A DNA stretch of 64,000 nucleotides from Glandiceps talaboti (Eukaryota; Hemichordata; Enteropneusta; Spengelidae). This document shows positions 36,001 through 50,000 of this stretch, piece by piece (positions within the stretch are counted from its first letter, which is position 1; every line of letters begins with the position of its first letter). The notes beneath the pieces were generated by a model. That model saw nothing but the letters and a program-made list of their open reading frames with translations, searched no databases and was not told where the DNA came from. The stretch spans positions 3,393,017 through 3,457,016 of the forward strand of contig NC_135552.1 of NCBI RefSeq assembly GCF_964340395.1, read 5' to 3'. The position numbers and the translations under genes were made by a program.

Positions 36001-36780
36001 CTGAAAAAATGTGCATGAATGAACGTATATACATTTATTTTATTTATTTCATAAGAATAGGACCACCGCCCCTCATTCGACGAAAAAGAGGATGTTAAGT
36101 AATCAATGACAAATAAAATAGAAATTACAAAGATAATAGCGTCTTCTCTCTGAGTAAAAAATCTATAAATACAAAAATAGAGAAATGAAAAATTGTAAGT
36201 TGCTTTCTGGCTGAAACTAAAATTATTGGATTGTCTCGTGTTGGCTACTGTATAAAAGAATGGGAGTTAATGCTATTCTATACCTGGATATTTTGTACGG
36301 GTTCTAGCTGAGATTGCATAAAACCCGAGTCTTGGGGATTCATTAATTGTATCATGCACTCTTGTTGATAACAATCAGTTAATATTTGGTGAAATATAGT
36401 CATAAATAATTCAACATTACAAATTTGCTGCTCAAACCATACATAGCCAAAGCCATTCTTAAACTTTAAATTTTGCAGTCCAAGTGATTTTTCCTGCCTC
36501 ATCTAATTTCTTTAACATTTCATAGGCAGCTCTAGGGTACCGAGAACGATCCATATGTAAAGCTTAAAGCCAATATGTCACACATCTTTTCATGTACGTA
36601 CAACAAAGTGGAACCCTGTCACACTCGCCCAAAATAGCTTCAGTATTTGTGCTACTCCCGACCCCTAATAAAAACCTACAAAAACGGAGATGATTTTTTT
36701 CTACAGTTGGGGAGAATTCATGACCCTAGATGTCAGATCCATAACAAAGCACAGGTGCTCAGTACACAACAATCTATCAA
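33035..36780. other. Intergenic sequence, no gene recognised
   Basis: The longest frame is a minus-strand 121-codon one (34230-33865). It contains a GTAAGT that could be a splice donor after SSGSS (near 33927), but it shows no recognisable family. An interrupted G run lies at 33797-33810. Confidence 0.35.
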
Positions 36781-36786
36781 TCAATC

Positions 36787-36855
36787 AACCTACATACATA
36801 CCTACCTACCTAGTAGACCTACCTACCTACCTACCTACCTACCTACCTACCTACA
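36787..36855. repeat. (CCTA)n tetranucleotide repeat
   Basis: CTAC/CCTA units with one TAGTAGA interruption, immediately before the 26-bp array. Confidence 0.95.
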
Positions 36856-36882
36856 TCCACACATTATATAGGCTATACTGCT

Positions 36883-38505
36883 AGCTACATTTTACAGGTT
36901 ATGTTGTTATCTACATTTTACATGTTATACTGTTACCTACATTTTACAGGTTACACTGCTATCTACATTTTACACGTTATACTGTTATCTACATTTTACA
37001 CGTTATACTGCTATCTACATTTTACATGTTATACTGCTATCTACATTTTACACGTTATACTGTTATGTACATTTTACACGTTATACTGCTATCTACATTT
37101 TATAGGTTATACTGCTATCTACATTTTACATGTTATACTGTTATCTACATTTTACAGGTTATACTCCTATCTACATTTTACAGGTTATACTGCCATCTAC
37201 ATTTTACATATTATACTGCTATCTACATTTTACACGTTATGATGCTATCTACATTTTATAGTTTATACTGTTATCTACATTTTACAGGTTATACTTCTAT
37301 CTACATTTTACGGGTTATACTGCTATCTACATTTTACAGGTTATACTGCTGTCGACATTTTACATGTTATAATGCTATCTACATTTTACAGGTTATACTG
37401 CCATCTACATTGTACAGGTTATACTGTTATCTGCATTTTACGGGTTATACTTCTATCTTCGTTTTAAGGGTGACACTAGCTACATTTAACAGGTTATACT
37501 GCTGTCGACATTTTACATGTTATACTGCTATCTGTATTTTACATGTTATAATGATATCTACATGTTACAGGTTATACTTCGATCTACATTTTACAGGTTA
37601 TACTGTTATCTACATTTTACGTGTTATAATGATATCTTCATTTTACATGTTATACTGTTATCTACATTTTACAGGTTATACTGCCATCTACATTGTACAG
37701 GTTATACTGTTATCTGCATTTTACGGGTTATACTTCTATCTTCGTTTTAAGGGTGACACTAGCTACATTTAACAGGTTATACTGCTGTCGACATTTTACA
37801 TGTTATACTGCTATCTGTATTTTACATGTTATAATGATATCTACATGTTACAGGTTATACTTCGATCTACATTTTACAGGTTATACTGTTATCTACATTT
37901 TACGTGTTATAATGATATCTTCATTTTACATGTTATACTGTTATCTACATTTTACATGTTATACTCCTATCTATATTTTACACGTTATACTGCTATCTAC
38001 ATTTTACAGGTTATACTGGTATCTACATTTTACATGTTATACTCCTATCTACATTTTACATGTTATACTGTTATCTACATTTTACAGGTCATACTGGTAT
38101 CTACATTTTACATGTTATACTGCTATCTACATTTTACATGTTATACTGTTATCTACATTTTACATGTTATACTCCTATCTACATTTTACAGGTTATACTG
38201 CTATCTACATTTGACATGTTATACTGTTATCTACATTTTACATGTTATACTGTTATCTACATTTTACAGGTTATACTGCTATCTACATTTTACATGTTAT
38301 ACTGCTATCTACATTTTACAGGTTATACTGCCATCTACATTTTACATGTTATACTCCTATCTATATTTTACATGTTATACTACTATCTACATTTTACATG
38401 TTATACTGTTATCTACATTTTACATGTTATACTGCTATCTACATTTTACAGGTTATACTGCCATCTACATTTTACATGTTATACTGCTCTGTATATTTTA
38501 CAAAA
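36883..38505. repeat. 26-bp satellite array, about 62 copies
   Basis: The unit is GTTATACTGCTATCTACATT then TTACAG, with CAG/CAT/CAC end variants and TGC/TGT/TCC centre variants. All three plus frames stay open for up to 248 codons because the unit lacks stops and is not a multiple of three. These frames are artefacts. Confidence 0.97.
37375..37945. repeat. 283-bp segmental duplication inside the 26-bp array
   Basis: A distinctive run of variants (CGGGTTATACTTCTATCTTC, AAGGGTGACACTAGC, GCTGTCGACATT) starts at 37441 and recurs at 37724 in the same order. The two blocks are nearly identical over the full period. The period is not a multiple of 26 because one monomer is shortened. Confidence 0.9.
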
Positions 38506-39252
38506 TAATGTTGTAACTGGGTTCTCTTCATTTGACAAGTACACTTTCTGAACGTGATATGCCAGCTTTCACCTGCGCTGCCAAGCATATACATACAACT
38601 ACACTGTAGACATATCATTAAATTTAACAGCGTGTTTTAGAAGATAGTCCCAAACAAACACAAAACGTGGGAAATTTCATGCAGACGTTCATGATCCGAC
38701 ATGTATATTAAACTGCGCTTATAATCGCCATTGGAATACGGATACCGGGGATTTTCTGCACGTAAATAAATGTTGCCAAAGTGAAGGTTAATTCTTCTGA
38801 GACGAAATCGCGCCTCTTGTCGATCCTCTGTTTGTCAGCATTTACACACTGATTTAAGGCGACAAATTTGATTTGTGGAACTTGGAAATACAATTGCTAT
38901 AATTTAGAGTCGGCGCTAATAAATGACGTTGATTCCACCCTATACGTTAACATATCTCTTGGAACCTAGTTTACACCAATCGTCATCAAAAAATGATAAA
39001 TTGTTTGTGAAATTCCTCTACAATGGAAAAAAAGATCGCCTGTCTCAATAAAATGTTACCAAAACTGCTTCTTTTCATTGCTATAGGCTTAATAAAACAG
39101 ATCTTCGAAACAACGCTACATTTTCTTTGCATGTGTGAGCTTAACAGGTGATTCCCACCAAGTCATACATACATATATTGAATAAATGTATTCTTTTTAC
39201 AGAAATGCTAGCAGCGGTTTGAAATGGAACCGTTGTACTTCAATTTTTGTCG

Positions 39253-39400
39253 CGTCAGACAATAAAATGTAGCAATGTTAGTAAGATTTTTGTTGAGCCA
39301 GACGATACAATGTAGCAATGTTAGAGCCAGACGATACAATGTAGCAATGTTAGAGCCAGACGATAACATGTAGCAATGTTAGAGCCAGATGACGATTTGT
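39253..39400. repeat. 29-bp tandem repeat, about four copies, of a family shared with 19274-19410
   Basis: GAGCCAGACGATACAATGTA then GCAATGTTA repeats from 39295 at 29-bp spacing (39324, 39353 and 39382). It is preceded by AAAATGTAGCAATGTTAGTA, the core of the 43-bp repeat 20 kb away. Confidence 0.85.
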
Positions 39401-40384
39401 TACGGTTTACTGGATTCTGTTGTGATTTCGTAGGCTTCTGTTGGAATGAAGTGTCGGTGCGTTTCAATTATTTCATTTGTCTGTTGAGGTTTACATATGA
39501 AATTAGTTGTCTATTTGCACAAAATGGTTTATTTTGCAAATATATGCTAGACATTGCCTATATTTTGTATGGTCTAGAGTTCATTATATATTATATTATA
39601 CGGGCAGCCCTTTATATCAATTTATTAATATTTCACTGTCATGGTGCCAAATATTGTAACATATGATGCAGATACTTGCAAAAGAAAATATCACATGTGA
39701 TAAAAGTGTGGCCTGTTAGGCCGTCTTCTCAAGATGGCCCTCTGCACCTTACAATAAGTCACACAAATATATGCTACAATTGATGTATGTTAAACATCAC
39801 GTTATTACGTTGAAATGTGGCATTTCCTAGAAGATAACGCATGCGCTTACATACACCCAATTGTTATCATTGGGGCAACCTGACTGAAAAGGGATCATTA
39901 GTCCACCAAAGTGAGAATAGTAATATGTACAGTCATGCTTCAGAGTTGTTTTCATGACGTCACTTCCGTGCAATCAAATGCAATCTCGATAAAGACTACA
40001 AAAATATACGGACCGGCATATGACCTCTAATAGACTTGTACGATTAACCAATAACATCTATAGATCTAGTTGTCATAGCAACGGTGTTGAAAATCCCCTG
40101 GATTATGTGTTACGCGACATTTTGTCACGTGATTCATCTGGGAGGTAGTAGTAATTGACGTGAATAGACAATATCCCGAAATAGAATCAATAAGGCAGAA
40201 ACATAGCGTGATAGGTTGACAAGACTGAACACGATCACCAATCAAAATGCTAAATTGGTGTAAATAATGAATCCATTTTAGACAAGATGGTGTTTTCATC
40301 TCTTAGTAGATTTCTCGGATAGAGCAACACATTTTAACGCAGTGTGATTTTGGTTGCAGAATTAAGGATCCGTTTCATAGCCAC

Positions 40385-41615
40385 AGTGTAATATAGTATA
40401 GTGTAGTGTAAATTAGTACAGTGCGGCGTTGTGTGGTGTGGTGTAGTGTGGTGTAGTGTAGTCTAGTCTAGTCTAGTCTGGTCTGGTCTAGTCTGGTCGG
40501 GTCTGGTCTGGTCTGGTCTGGTCGGGTCTAGTTTAGTCTGGTCTAGTCTAGTCTAGTCTAGTCTGGTCTAGTCTAGTCTAGTCTAGTCTGGTCTAGTCTA
40601 GTCTGGTCTAGTCTAGTCTAGTCTAGTCTAGTCTAGTCTAGTCTAGTCTGGTCTGGCCTAGTCTGGTCTAGTCTAGTCTAGTCTGGTCTGGTCTGGTCTG
40701 GTCGGGTCTAGTCTGGTCTGGTCTGGTCTGGTCTAGTCTAGTCTAGTCTAGTATAGTCTAGTCTAGTCTAGTCTAGTCTGGTCTGGTCTGGTCGGGTCTA
40801 GTCTAGTCTAGTCTGGTCTAGTCTAGTATAGTCTAGTCTAGTCTGGTCTAGTCTAGTCTAGTCTAGTCTAGTCTAGTCTAGTCTAGTCTAGTCTAGTCTA
40901 GTCTAGTCAGGTCTGGTCTGGCCTAGTCTAGTCTAGTCTAGTCTGGCCTAGTCTAATCTACTCTAGTGTAGTGTAGTCTGGTCTAGTCTAGTCTAGTCTA
41001 GTCTAGTCTGGTCTGGTCTGGTCTGGTCTGGTCTGGTCTGGTCTGGTCTGGTCTGGTCTGGTCTGGCCTGGCCTGGTCTGGTCTGGTCTAGTCTAGTCTA
41101 GTCCAGTCTCATCTAGTCTGGTCAAGTCTAGTCTAGTCTAGTCTGGTCTAGTCTAGTCTAGTCTGGTCTAATATAGTCTAGTCTGGTCTAGTCTAGTCTA
41201 GTCTAGTCTAGTCTAGTCTAGTCTAGTCTAGTCTAGTCTAGTTTAGTCTGGTCTGGTCTGGTCTGGTCTGGTCTGGTCTGGTCTGGTCTGGTCTAGTCTA
41301 GTCTCATCTAGTCTAGTCTGGTCTAGTCTAGTCTAGTCTAGTCAAGTCTAGTCTAGTCTAGTCTAGTCTAGTCTAGTCTAGTCTAGTCTGGTCTGGTCTG
41401 GTCAGGTCAAGTCTAGTCTGGTCTGGTCTAGTCTAGTCTAGTCTGGTCTAGTCTAGTCTAGTCTAGTCTGGTATAGTCTAGTCTAGTCTAGTCTAGTCTA
41501 GTCTAGTCTGGTCTAGTCTAGTCTAGTCTAGTCTAGTCTAGTCTAGTCTAGTCAAGTCTAGTCTAGTCTAGTCAAGTCTAGTCTAGTCTAGTCTAGTCTA
41601 GTCTAGTCTAGTCTA
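40385..41615. repeat. 1.2-kb pentanucleotide satellite (GTCTA)n/(GTCTG)n
   Basis: More than 200 pentamers, mostly GTCTA with runs of GTCTG and scattered GTCGG, GTCAA and GCCTA. It grades on the left from GTGTA/GTATA units. The two main variants occur in blocks rather than at random. Confidence 0.97.
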
Positions 41616-42835
41616 ATTTAGGCCCCTTCTCTGACTCAAAATTCCGTGTAAAACACATATCAAATATGACAGTAACTACATTGCGTTGGACTGTGCAATC
41701 ATATCAAAACGCGTACGATTAGGTTCTGAGAACACACTGCCTGGAAATTCATTTATGAAAGAAGATCTGTTTTGATTGTGCATTGCATTACCTTGTAGGT
41801 GTTCGTAAACTATTTGTAAAGTGTTTCGTCTCTTTCTCGTCGCTATCTATCGATGCCAATCATGGACGTTTAATGTCAAAGTACAGGACCGTACATGTGT
41901 ATTGCAGCTGTATTCTTAAAATCTGCATTTTCACATCGTTACTATTTCAATAGTACACAGTTTTTAAGTGCATATCATAGTTTGATACATTTGAGGGATG
42001 TTAATCACGCGCAGAGACTAGAAAGTCTATCTTGAGTTGTTTGATATTACTGCATATATCACGGCAATCAATACCAAACTAATAATGTATCGAGTCGTTC
42101 AACACAACATTGATGGAAAAAGAACGTTTTTTATAGTAAGATAAAACTTATCTGTTAGGCCAGACTTAGCGAGACTTATACCTATTTATATGGTGATAAA
42201 TACATCGTGGTCACTGACATAATGGAATAAGTGTTTTTTATACTTCGTACACTCAATTTCTATTTACATCTTCTCTAATTATCTCTCGATGCCTACATTT
42301 TTAATTAATGAATATGTGTACAATTGATAGATATCTAATTATGTTTATTATGTGGGACTTCAATAGTTATCAAATGGCCGGCAAGGTTTTACTGTCTTGA
42401 TCAGTAATCAGAGATACAAAAAATGGTCCTGATATTGAATGAAAGTGTGCTAAATTACTCATGTGTAACAAATTAGGTTTATTGCAATGCGTCACGCATT
42501 GGTGCATATATTTCAAGAACAATATCATATCTAATTTTTACAGACTTCCTACAACGAAATTATTATTCTTGTCAGAGTCATGTTTGAATGCTGGCATGAA
42601 TGATATGTTTTTAGATTAAATGTTATTTTTTATAAACGAAATTGTGACACGGGTAGTAGAGTAATGTTGTGATGGGATATGTAAGCCTTGTCAAAACATT
42701 TTGGAATTGGGGAATTCATGGTATAGCTATACTCCATATAGAAACACCCGGTATTTGGTGAACACATAAAGTATGGCACGAGGGTGTATATTCACCTGTG
42801 GTTTGGGTACAAGCTTTACATTATCTGAGTTATAT

Positions 42836-42837
42836 AA

Positions 42838-42924
<87 letters not shown>

Positions 42925-42926
42925 AT
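42836..42926. repeat. (AAAT)n microsatellite
   Basis: About 22 near-perfect AAAT units. Confidence 0.97.
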
Positions 42927-43297
42927 GAGTTCACCCCAAAACTAAAGTTTGTGATGGAAATCTGACCAGAATGACTGTTATTAGTGAGAGAGGAAACAAC
43001 GTACTACAAGAACTCCACATTTGACTGTACGGTTTATATCATTCGTTGTCAAACTGTTGTTGCATATAAATACACTATGGGATACTGCGGGCATAGTACG
43101 GAAAACTGAAGACTGGCGACATAGACAGTACAGATTAATACTGTATCCTCCTACGTATATGAGGGTGGGTATGTTTGGACTATGTAAATATTGTTATTCC
43201 TCCACATTAGATCGTGTTTGAGTACGGAATGTCATTTGCGTGGCTTGTTTAACACTGCCACTGCGCTTGGAGTTCATATACCTAACAGACTTTCGAA

Positions 43298-43521
<224 letters not shown>

Positions 43522-44034
43522 AGCCATAATATGCCATGATGATTGAAACACAGAATCAGAAATCAGAATAAACACATACTGGACTATATGCCCATCCTCT
43601 AAATACTCTGGTCATAATTTCATTTTCTTTGATCCAAATTTCTGGTTACAAATAAGGCCGTTCATAAAAATCTCATTTCAACATGTAAATCATAGAGAGG
43701 GGATACGCATCGTAAAGTTCTAGTGTTGTTCATTAGTGTAGTTTTTCACGTTTAACACTACTTCAGCTGATTCACAACGTAGTCACAATTATGCTATCTG
43801 TTCAAAGTCTCTCAATTATAATGACGTCAGGACAAATTTCCCGCAACTGCAAGGTAAAAATAGAACGAAATGTTTTATTCTAACTGACAGTGTATTCTCA
43901 TTGCAATTCAAGAATTAATCTTTATATATAAAATTAACACGTATATAATTTAGTACGGACTACGAATATTTTCGTTAACTGAAATATAATTTGACCCCTA
44001 GGCACTCAAAAAATAATGATTATTCCATTTTCTT

Positions 44035-44097
44035 GGTCTGTCACCAGGTCTGTCACCAGGTCTGATACCAGGTCTGTCACCAGATCCGATATCAGGA
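44035..44097. repeat. 12-bp minisatellite, about five copies
   Basis: GGTCTGTCACCA units with GGTCTGATACCA and GATCCGATATCA variants. Confidence 0.85.
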
Positions 44098-44099
44098 CT

Positions 44100-47000
44100 C
44101 TCTACACGTGCATTAATTGTTACAGGCGCGCGTGAGAATAAGTCGACCTTCATGTATTTTAACGCTCTAGCATGGGGTAGAATGCTATTACTCAATGGTA
44201 CCGAAAAATCGATTCATAGAGGAAACATTTATGTGTTCAAATTTGCAAATATGTCGTCAAAACTATTATGGTATGATCAACTGTCATTAAAACTTGGTAG
44301 TGTCAAATATTGTAGACGAGTTTTGAAGGCCAGGCTTTTTGGTTTTGAATGTAGTAGCCGAAAAATGCCGAACACTAATCACAAGAATAAATCAAACGTT
44401 ACTAATTAGGCAGTTGAAAACCACAGTCGAGTAAATTTAAAAAGTCTCACCGTCTTTGCGGCTGCTCAGGAATTCGCCCGGCGTTCCACGGCATATTCTG
44501 TTCTTTTCATGTTAAATGCACACCAAAACAGCGGCTAAATGCATTGTAGAAAGCCGCTCACAAAACAAGCCTTACTCAATCACTGTCAGAAAATTGAATT
44601 GCAGGTAATTAGCTTTCTGCAGATTAGCTTCCCTATTTAAGTTGCGAACTCGAGACTTGGAATCATTCCGTATGTCGAGTGCTCGCGGCATTCATCCTCA
44701 TACACTCAGACGACAGCAAAATAATGAACTTTTTATCACAACTGCAACGCCACGGTTTTCGTTCGGTCGCCGACGTGTCATGATGAAAAGCATTGACTGC
44801 ATCTATCACCACTGTCTTCTATAGACTGATGATTATATTACCCTTAGAAACCTTACAAGTTGTAACAATTTGCTATGAATAATAACCATGCTCGTCATGG
44901 AAAAGTTGCGGCAATTTTGCGATACTAACAAAAAGCGTAACATTTAGGCGAACGATATACATATATATTATTAATCCGTAAGGCGTTTATCTTTGACCTG
45001 AATTGCAAGACCAAGATTGTTGTACAATATTTCATGTTTGATACATTTTGATATAAGGTTACTTTCCTTAATATCAGTAGCGATTTCATAAACCAGCTAT
45101 TCTTAGTAAACGGTGTCGGGAAATTAGAGAGCGGTCGGGAACATTGGCTATATATATCGTCGGGTGATACTAAACACTAAATTCGTAGTACCAAATATTA
45201 CTTTGCAGTAGAGATGATAATTTTCACAGACCAAACTAACCAGAAATGACGAAGTGATCGAATCTCCGTTATCTGCAGCACGCCCAATGATTTAAAGCAT
45301 CGCCAGTGCAGAAAGGACTCGTAGGAATCAGATCACGTGATACTTGTAATACCCTTGCATTGGATTGTCACCATTCAAGGCTTCATTTAATATCTAGCAA
45401 AGGCAACCTTTTCAGTATCCACACGACTGCTTCGAAGAACTAAAAGGCCGCTACTCAGGTAAAATTTACTCCATTTATTGTCTTCTTTTCAATATCGTTA
45501 TTTGTTTCACATACGTGTCCTGCATATGTAAAGAACGCGATATATAATTTCGGCAGAGTTTCAGTAGTGACAGCTGGGTGGTTTGTCTGTAAAAATCCAA
45601 GATGGCTCCCGCAAACTGCCTGTAATGAGAGTTCGCATTACACGATGTATTCTTTGATTTGTACACACAATTTAAGCGATCTACACCCAGACAACTGTAA
45701 GACATGGCACTTGATGATGTCTAGTTTTACGTTTTGTATGATTTTTTGTGATTAACCGCGGGATTTGGCGGAAAAGGAGTGAATATCACGCCGCTGTCGC
45801 GGTAACCACAGGTCACGTAATGTACGTCCTTACATACCCCGACATTTCCATTGCAAGTCCGCCATTTAAAATCCACGTAGCGATACTTCCTTCATACATT
45901 GATTTTTCAGTGGTGGTTTATGCATCTCAATTGGACATGATTCTGAAAGTTAGCACCTTTTATCTAGATCATAAATTATGCCATGGTTTAAGTTTATATC
46001 CATCAAAATCCGGAATTTTGAAGGCGAGCGTTTTGGATGCGGACAGTGTATGCATAGAAAAACACAAAATAAACCCCATGTCCGCCCGTATCAATAATTA
46101 TTTCTGTATTAAATATTCAAAATTCTGCAAAAGGATATGATAGACCGTTTGTTAATGAAGCTTTTTGTTGTATTTTGCCAAAAATATAATAGATTTGATG
46201 GAAATTAAAATATAGTGAACTTGACTTAGTAAATCTTCCGATGGACTGTAGTAAGTCTCGGCTGATAAACTGCTAATAAGCCATACTTGAATTCATTCTG
46301 CCGACATACGCTGCGATCTCCCAGGAACATGAAAACACACCAGTAAAACCAGGTGGAAAATATCTGCCGTCATGCGTTTGATGTCGTTGAGGCCATTTAA
46401 TGTTCAATGCATTATTAAATATTGAATGCGATGTTCATAAAAAGGTTGTGTTTCCCCTTTACAGACGGCTTCCCAATTCGGAAAATCTGTACAAACAAAA
46501 TCGTAGTTACTGTTAGTGCACTAGTGATTGTAGCATATGGAGAAGCTGAAATAGTCAATGTCTTGTCGTTTTCAGTCATCTTTTCAACGAATTTCGTTCA
46601 ATTTTCATATTTTTTCTTTGACCCATTAGAATTGTGAGAGATGTATCAGGGAAAATTTTTTTCAGCCTACGATCAGACTGTTAAACTACACAGCTATAAA
46701 CAAACTCGACCCTGCTACCATAATTTGGATTTAGACATGTTGTTCTTTTCCTTTTAAAACATACCATTGGAAATTCTCACGCAACCACGTTTGTTGAATA
46801 ATAGCGATAGCATATGAAAACAGTTTCGACAACAGCTAGTGGAGTGCGCTATGCATCACTCGATGTTCGACTCCCGTTGGAAGAGAAAGCAGGTGCCCGG
46901 TTACTAACTCGTATATTCCAGTATTCGGCACGCATTATAGAGTCGGTAAGCATATGTTACGTCATCATAAAAGAGGTACACAGCCTCAGTAATTATGATG

Positions 47001-50000
47001 AATACATAAATATCAGCTTGTAATCGACCAGAAAAAAATGACATTTTTTCTCGCGCTTTCAGCGTAGAAACTTCATCGTGTGTACTGTCAACATCCGTGG
47101 GTACATTGGGTTGAAATGCACAGCGTAGGAAAAACAGTGGATCACGAAAATTAACTTGAACAACAATTCTCCGCAACAGTCGTGGGCTGTATGCATGTGG
47201 TAGCTATACTGGGAAAGTACTAAAGCGTAGATATATATTTTTGGAGTTACCGAATACACTAGTTATCCCCGAGTTGTTCGTCGGGCAAGAATGTGTAATC
47301 GGAAACTGCTCGGGCACGATAATTAGATATAGGGTGTATTATTATAAATCCAAGTATTTAACGATAGAGAAAACTGATACCAAAACGTAATGTCTGCAAT
47401 TCTACCAAAATATGATGCCATTAGCCATTATTCTAGTTTTGTTGTTGTAATATTGTCTTTCAAGTCATAACGCCAACCATGATGTATCTGGAAATAAGCC
47501 GAAAACGTCAATATAATTGTTTAATACGTGGCAGAGTTTTGTCTATCTATATAATTATTGCAAGGAATTGTTCAATGTATTGTAAATCGACTCATTGCAT
47601 ATACCCACAGCTATCAAATATTTCATCGGCGGGAAAAAAACTGAAAAAACCAAACCTTATTTAGAGCCGTGTTGGTACGATTCAGCGTTTACCGTCTAAC
47701 CAAGGAGTAAGATGGCGTCCTCGCCTTGCACGACTTAAATCTCATTATCAAAAACGCCGTGAGGCAGACACAGCATTGTCAGGTACACAGAGACAGACAG
47801 AGACCGCCTTGCACTTCATTTATGTAAGATAAGAATACCTATCGATAATCTGTGATATTAATCCGATCTCAAATATACAGCTGATTTAATATATTTTGGG
47901 ATAATCGAGCTGCGACACATCGTCATGGTGTTAGGCACGAGCTACGCTATCACATGTTGAGTCCTAGACATTTAGTAATTTTTAAATTATAATTTCATAA
48001 ATCGCGTTAATATCTACCATTACACGTTTCGCAAACTATATATGTAAATAATGTGTTATTGTTATTTTTGTTCATGACCGAATTCCAGTAGTTATGAGAT
48101 AAATTTCGTTATCATACCAGAGAGATTGTTTTTTGGAATGCAGTTTTAATCGGAATGACACCAAGAATTGGTTAATGACGAAGGAACAAAAATAACAAAC
48201 TAAATGTCTGTGGTATCGGAAGTAAGTTCAACTGACGAGAAGAAGAAAAGGCTACCTCCAAGAACCGGGGTTTCTTTCCGTGATTTCTCTTCAGTCGTGA
48301 CGAATTAGCCGCGAGACTATCGTTACGCCAAGAGAGCTTATTTGTCAGAAGGATTGATTCGAAAATGGACGGCTAATCATATAGTACAATCTTATACATG
48401 TGATACAGGATTCGATAAATGAAAGTTGCATACACACATACAAACATAAGATGGTAATAACGTTTTAAAGCGATGCAAATTCGACGACGATTTTATAGAA
48501 ATCGTCATGGTTTCATGAACATGCCGCGATGAACGATTCTTTTTCAGAACAGGCCTAGTGGGACCAGATTGGCTAGCGGCCAGGCGCCCTGATAACAGTG
48601 ATGCCCTTCGTCAGGCACTGTGGATTTGTCGCATTCGTTCATGCTAAACTGAAAACGAACGAATGCGGAAACTATCAGACCGGTGCACTTGAATATCACC
48701 AGTAGAAGGTAATGAGAGGACGTTAGCTCCGTATTACTATTACCCATCTTATATGAGTTGCGGTGGGGACTACTTTCAACTTCAGGGCGATGGGGTACGG
48801 CCGTGTTTTATCAAGTGTGACAGCCTACGTGAACAATCCAATAGCAATCGGTGTTGTATTATCCATAAGTAAATATCGTTACACCGGATCCAAAGGTTGC
48901 ATCTTTGACTTAAAAGCAAACACTTCAACAGAGATATAAAGTGCTAATACGGCTTTTAACCGTCTGAGATTGTTCTGAAACAACAGTGTTTTCATCAAGA
49001 GCTGCGAAGTTGAATGATGTTCGCTGTCGAATTAACGCACGGTGTCTTGTGCTGACGGTTTGCTTCTGTGACATGTCGAACGGTTACAGTCGATATCACT
49101 GGCCATGGCGTATCAAAATTAAATGTGTGAACGGTCGGTCTAGAGTGAAATGGAACGGAGTGAAATGGTTCGCGTCTGACTAGTTCAACTCAGCTGCATG
49201 TATCGACAGTCGATGCAATCCACACACCAACACAGTGGAATATTCATCAAGTATGGCACGGGCGGGAATACGTTCCGACAGAAAGTGAAATATTGTGCAA
49301 ACTCTCTTTGTGTAAAGTAAGTACTTCATCGCCGCTGTGTTTGTATGTGGCCTCAACTGACGTAACTCGAACCCTCTTGACCTCACAATGAGGTCAAACC
49401 ACATGTGATGAATTAACTAGCGACACTACAAAGATGATATTGTATGGTAAGTACGTCGCCAACGGCTGTGTAGCTTTTCACTATTCGTGTATGTATAATA
49501 TACTGCTCCAAATAAAGTGATGACTTCTTCCACCGCCATTCAAAATCCTTTTTGGACGTCTTTAACAGAACAAGTAAAGACAAAGGAATGTGTATCCAGC
49601 CTATTTTACTATTGCACACCTGTTCTTCTCCTGTCAGTTCTCTTTTATCGGCACTCATCCTCCTTCCTGTTTACAACCCCCTGCTCTTCCCGCTAATGTT
49701 TGTCCCCCTTCTTTCGATCATACTTTTACTTCTTACTCACATATCTCGCAAGGGATGGGGTTTGGATGTTACAAGAGGGTAGGGAGAGATTATTTATAAA
49801 GGTCTGACATCCTGTTTCCATTGCAATAAAACTAAAACATTAAATTCATATACCGCTGACAATGATTGATAGAAATCAGCATATAGTATTATAAAATTCG
49901 TACCTGAATTCATTTATATTCGTGTAAATAGCCGAAGGACAGGGATTATTCCACAATTTTACCCATTCTCCTATTGACAGCTAATAGCATTCACGTCTAA

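Noticed and set aside
36901-38551. Open frames up to 248 codons encoding Tyr/Leu-rich repeats
   Set aside because: Translation of the 26-bp satellite in all frames; no unique sequence and no conserved domain.
45748-46140. 130-codon plus frame
   Set aside because: No recognisable motif and no repeat or exon context; this length is plausible by chance in 64 kb.
48630-48667. 11-bp perfect inverted repeat with 16-base loop
   Set aside because: Short enough to occur by chance; nothing around it suggests a regulatory or RNA role.
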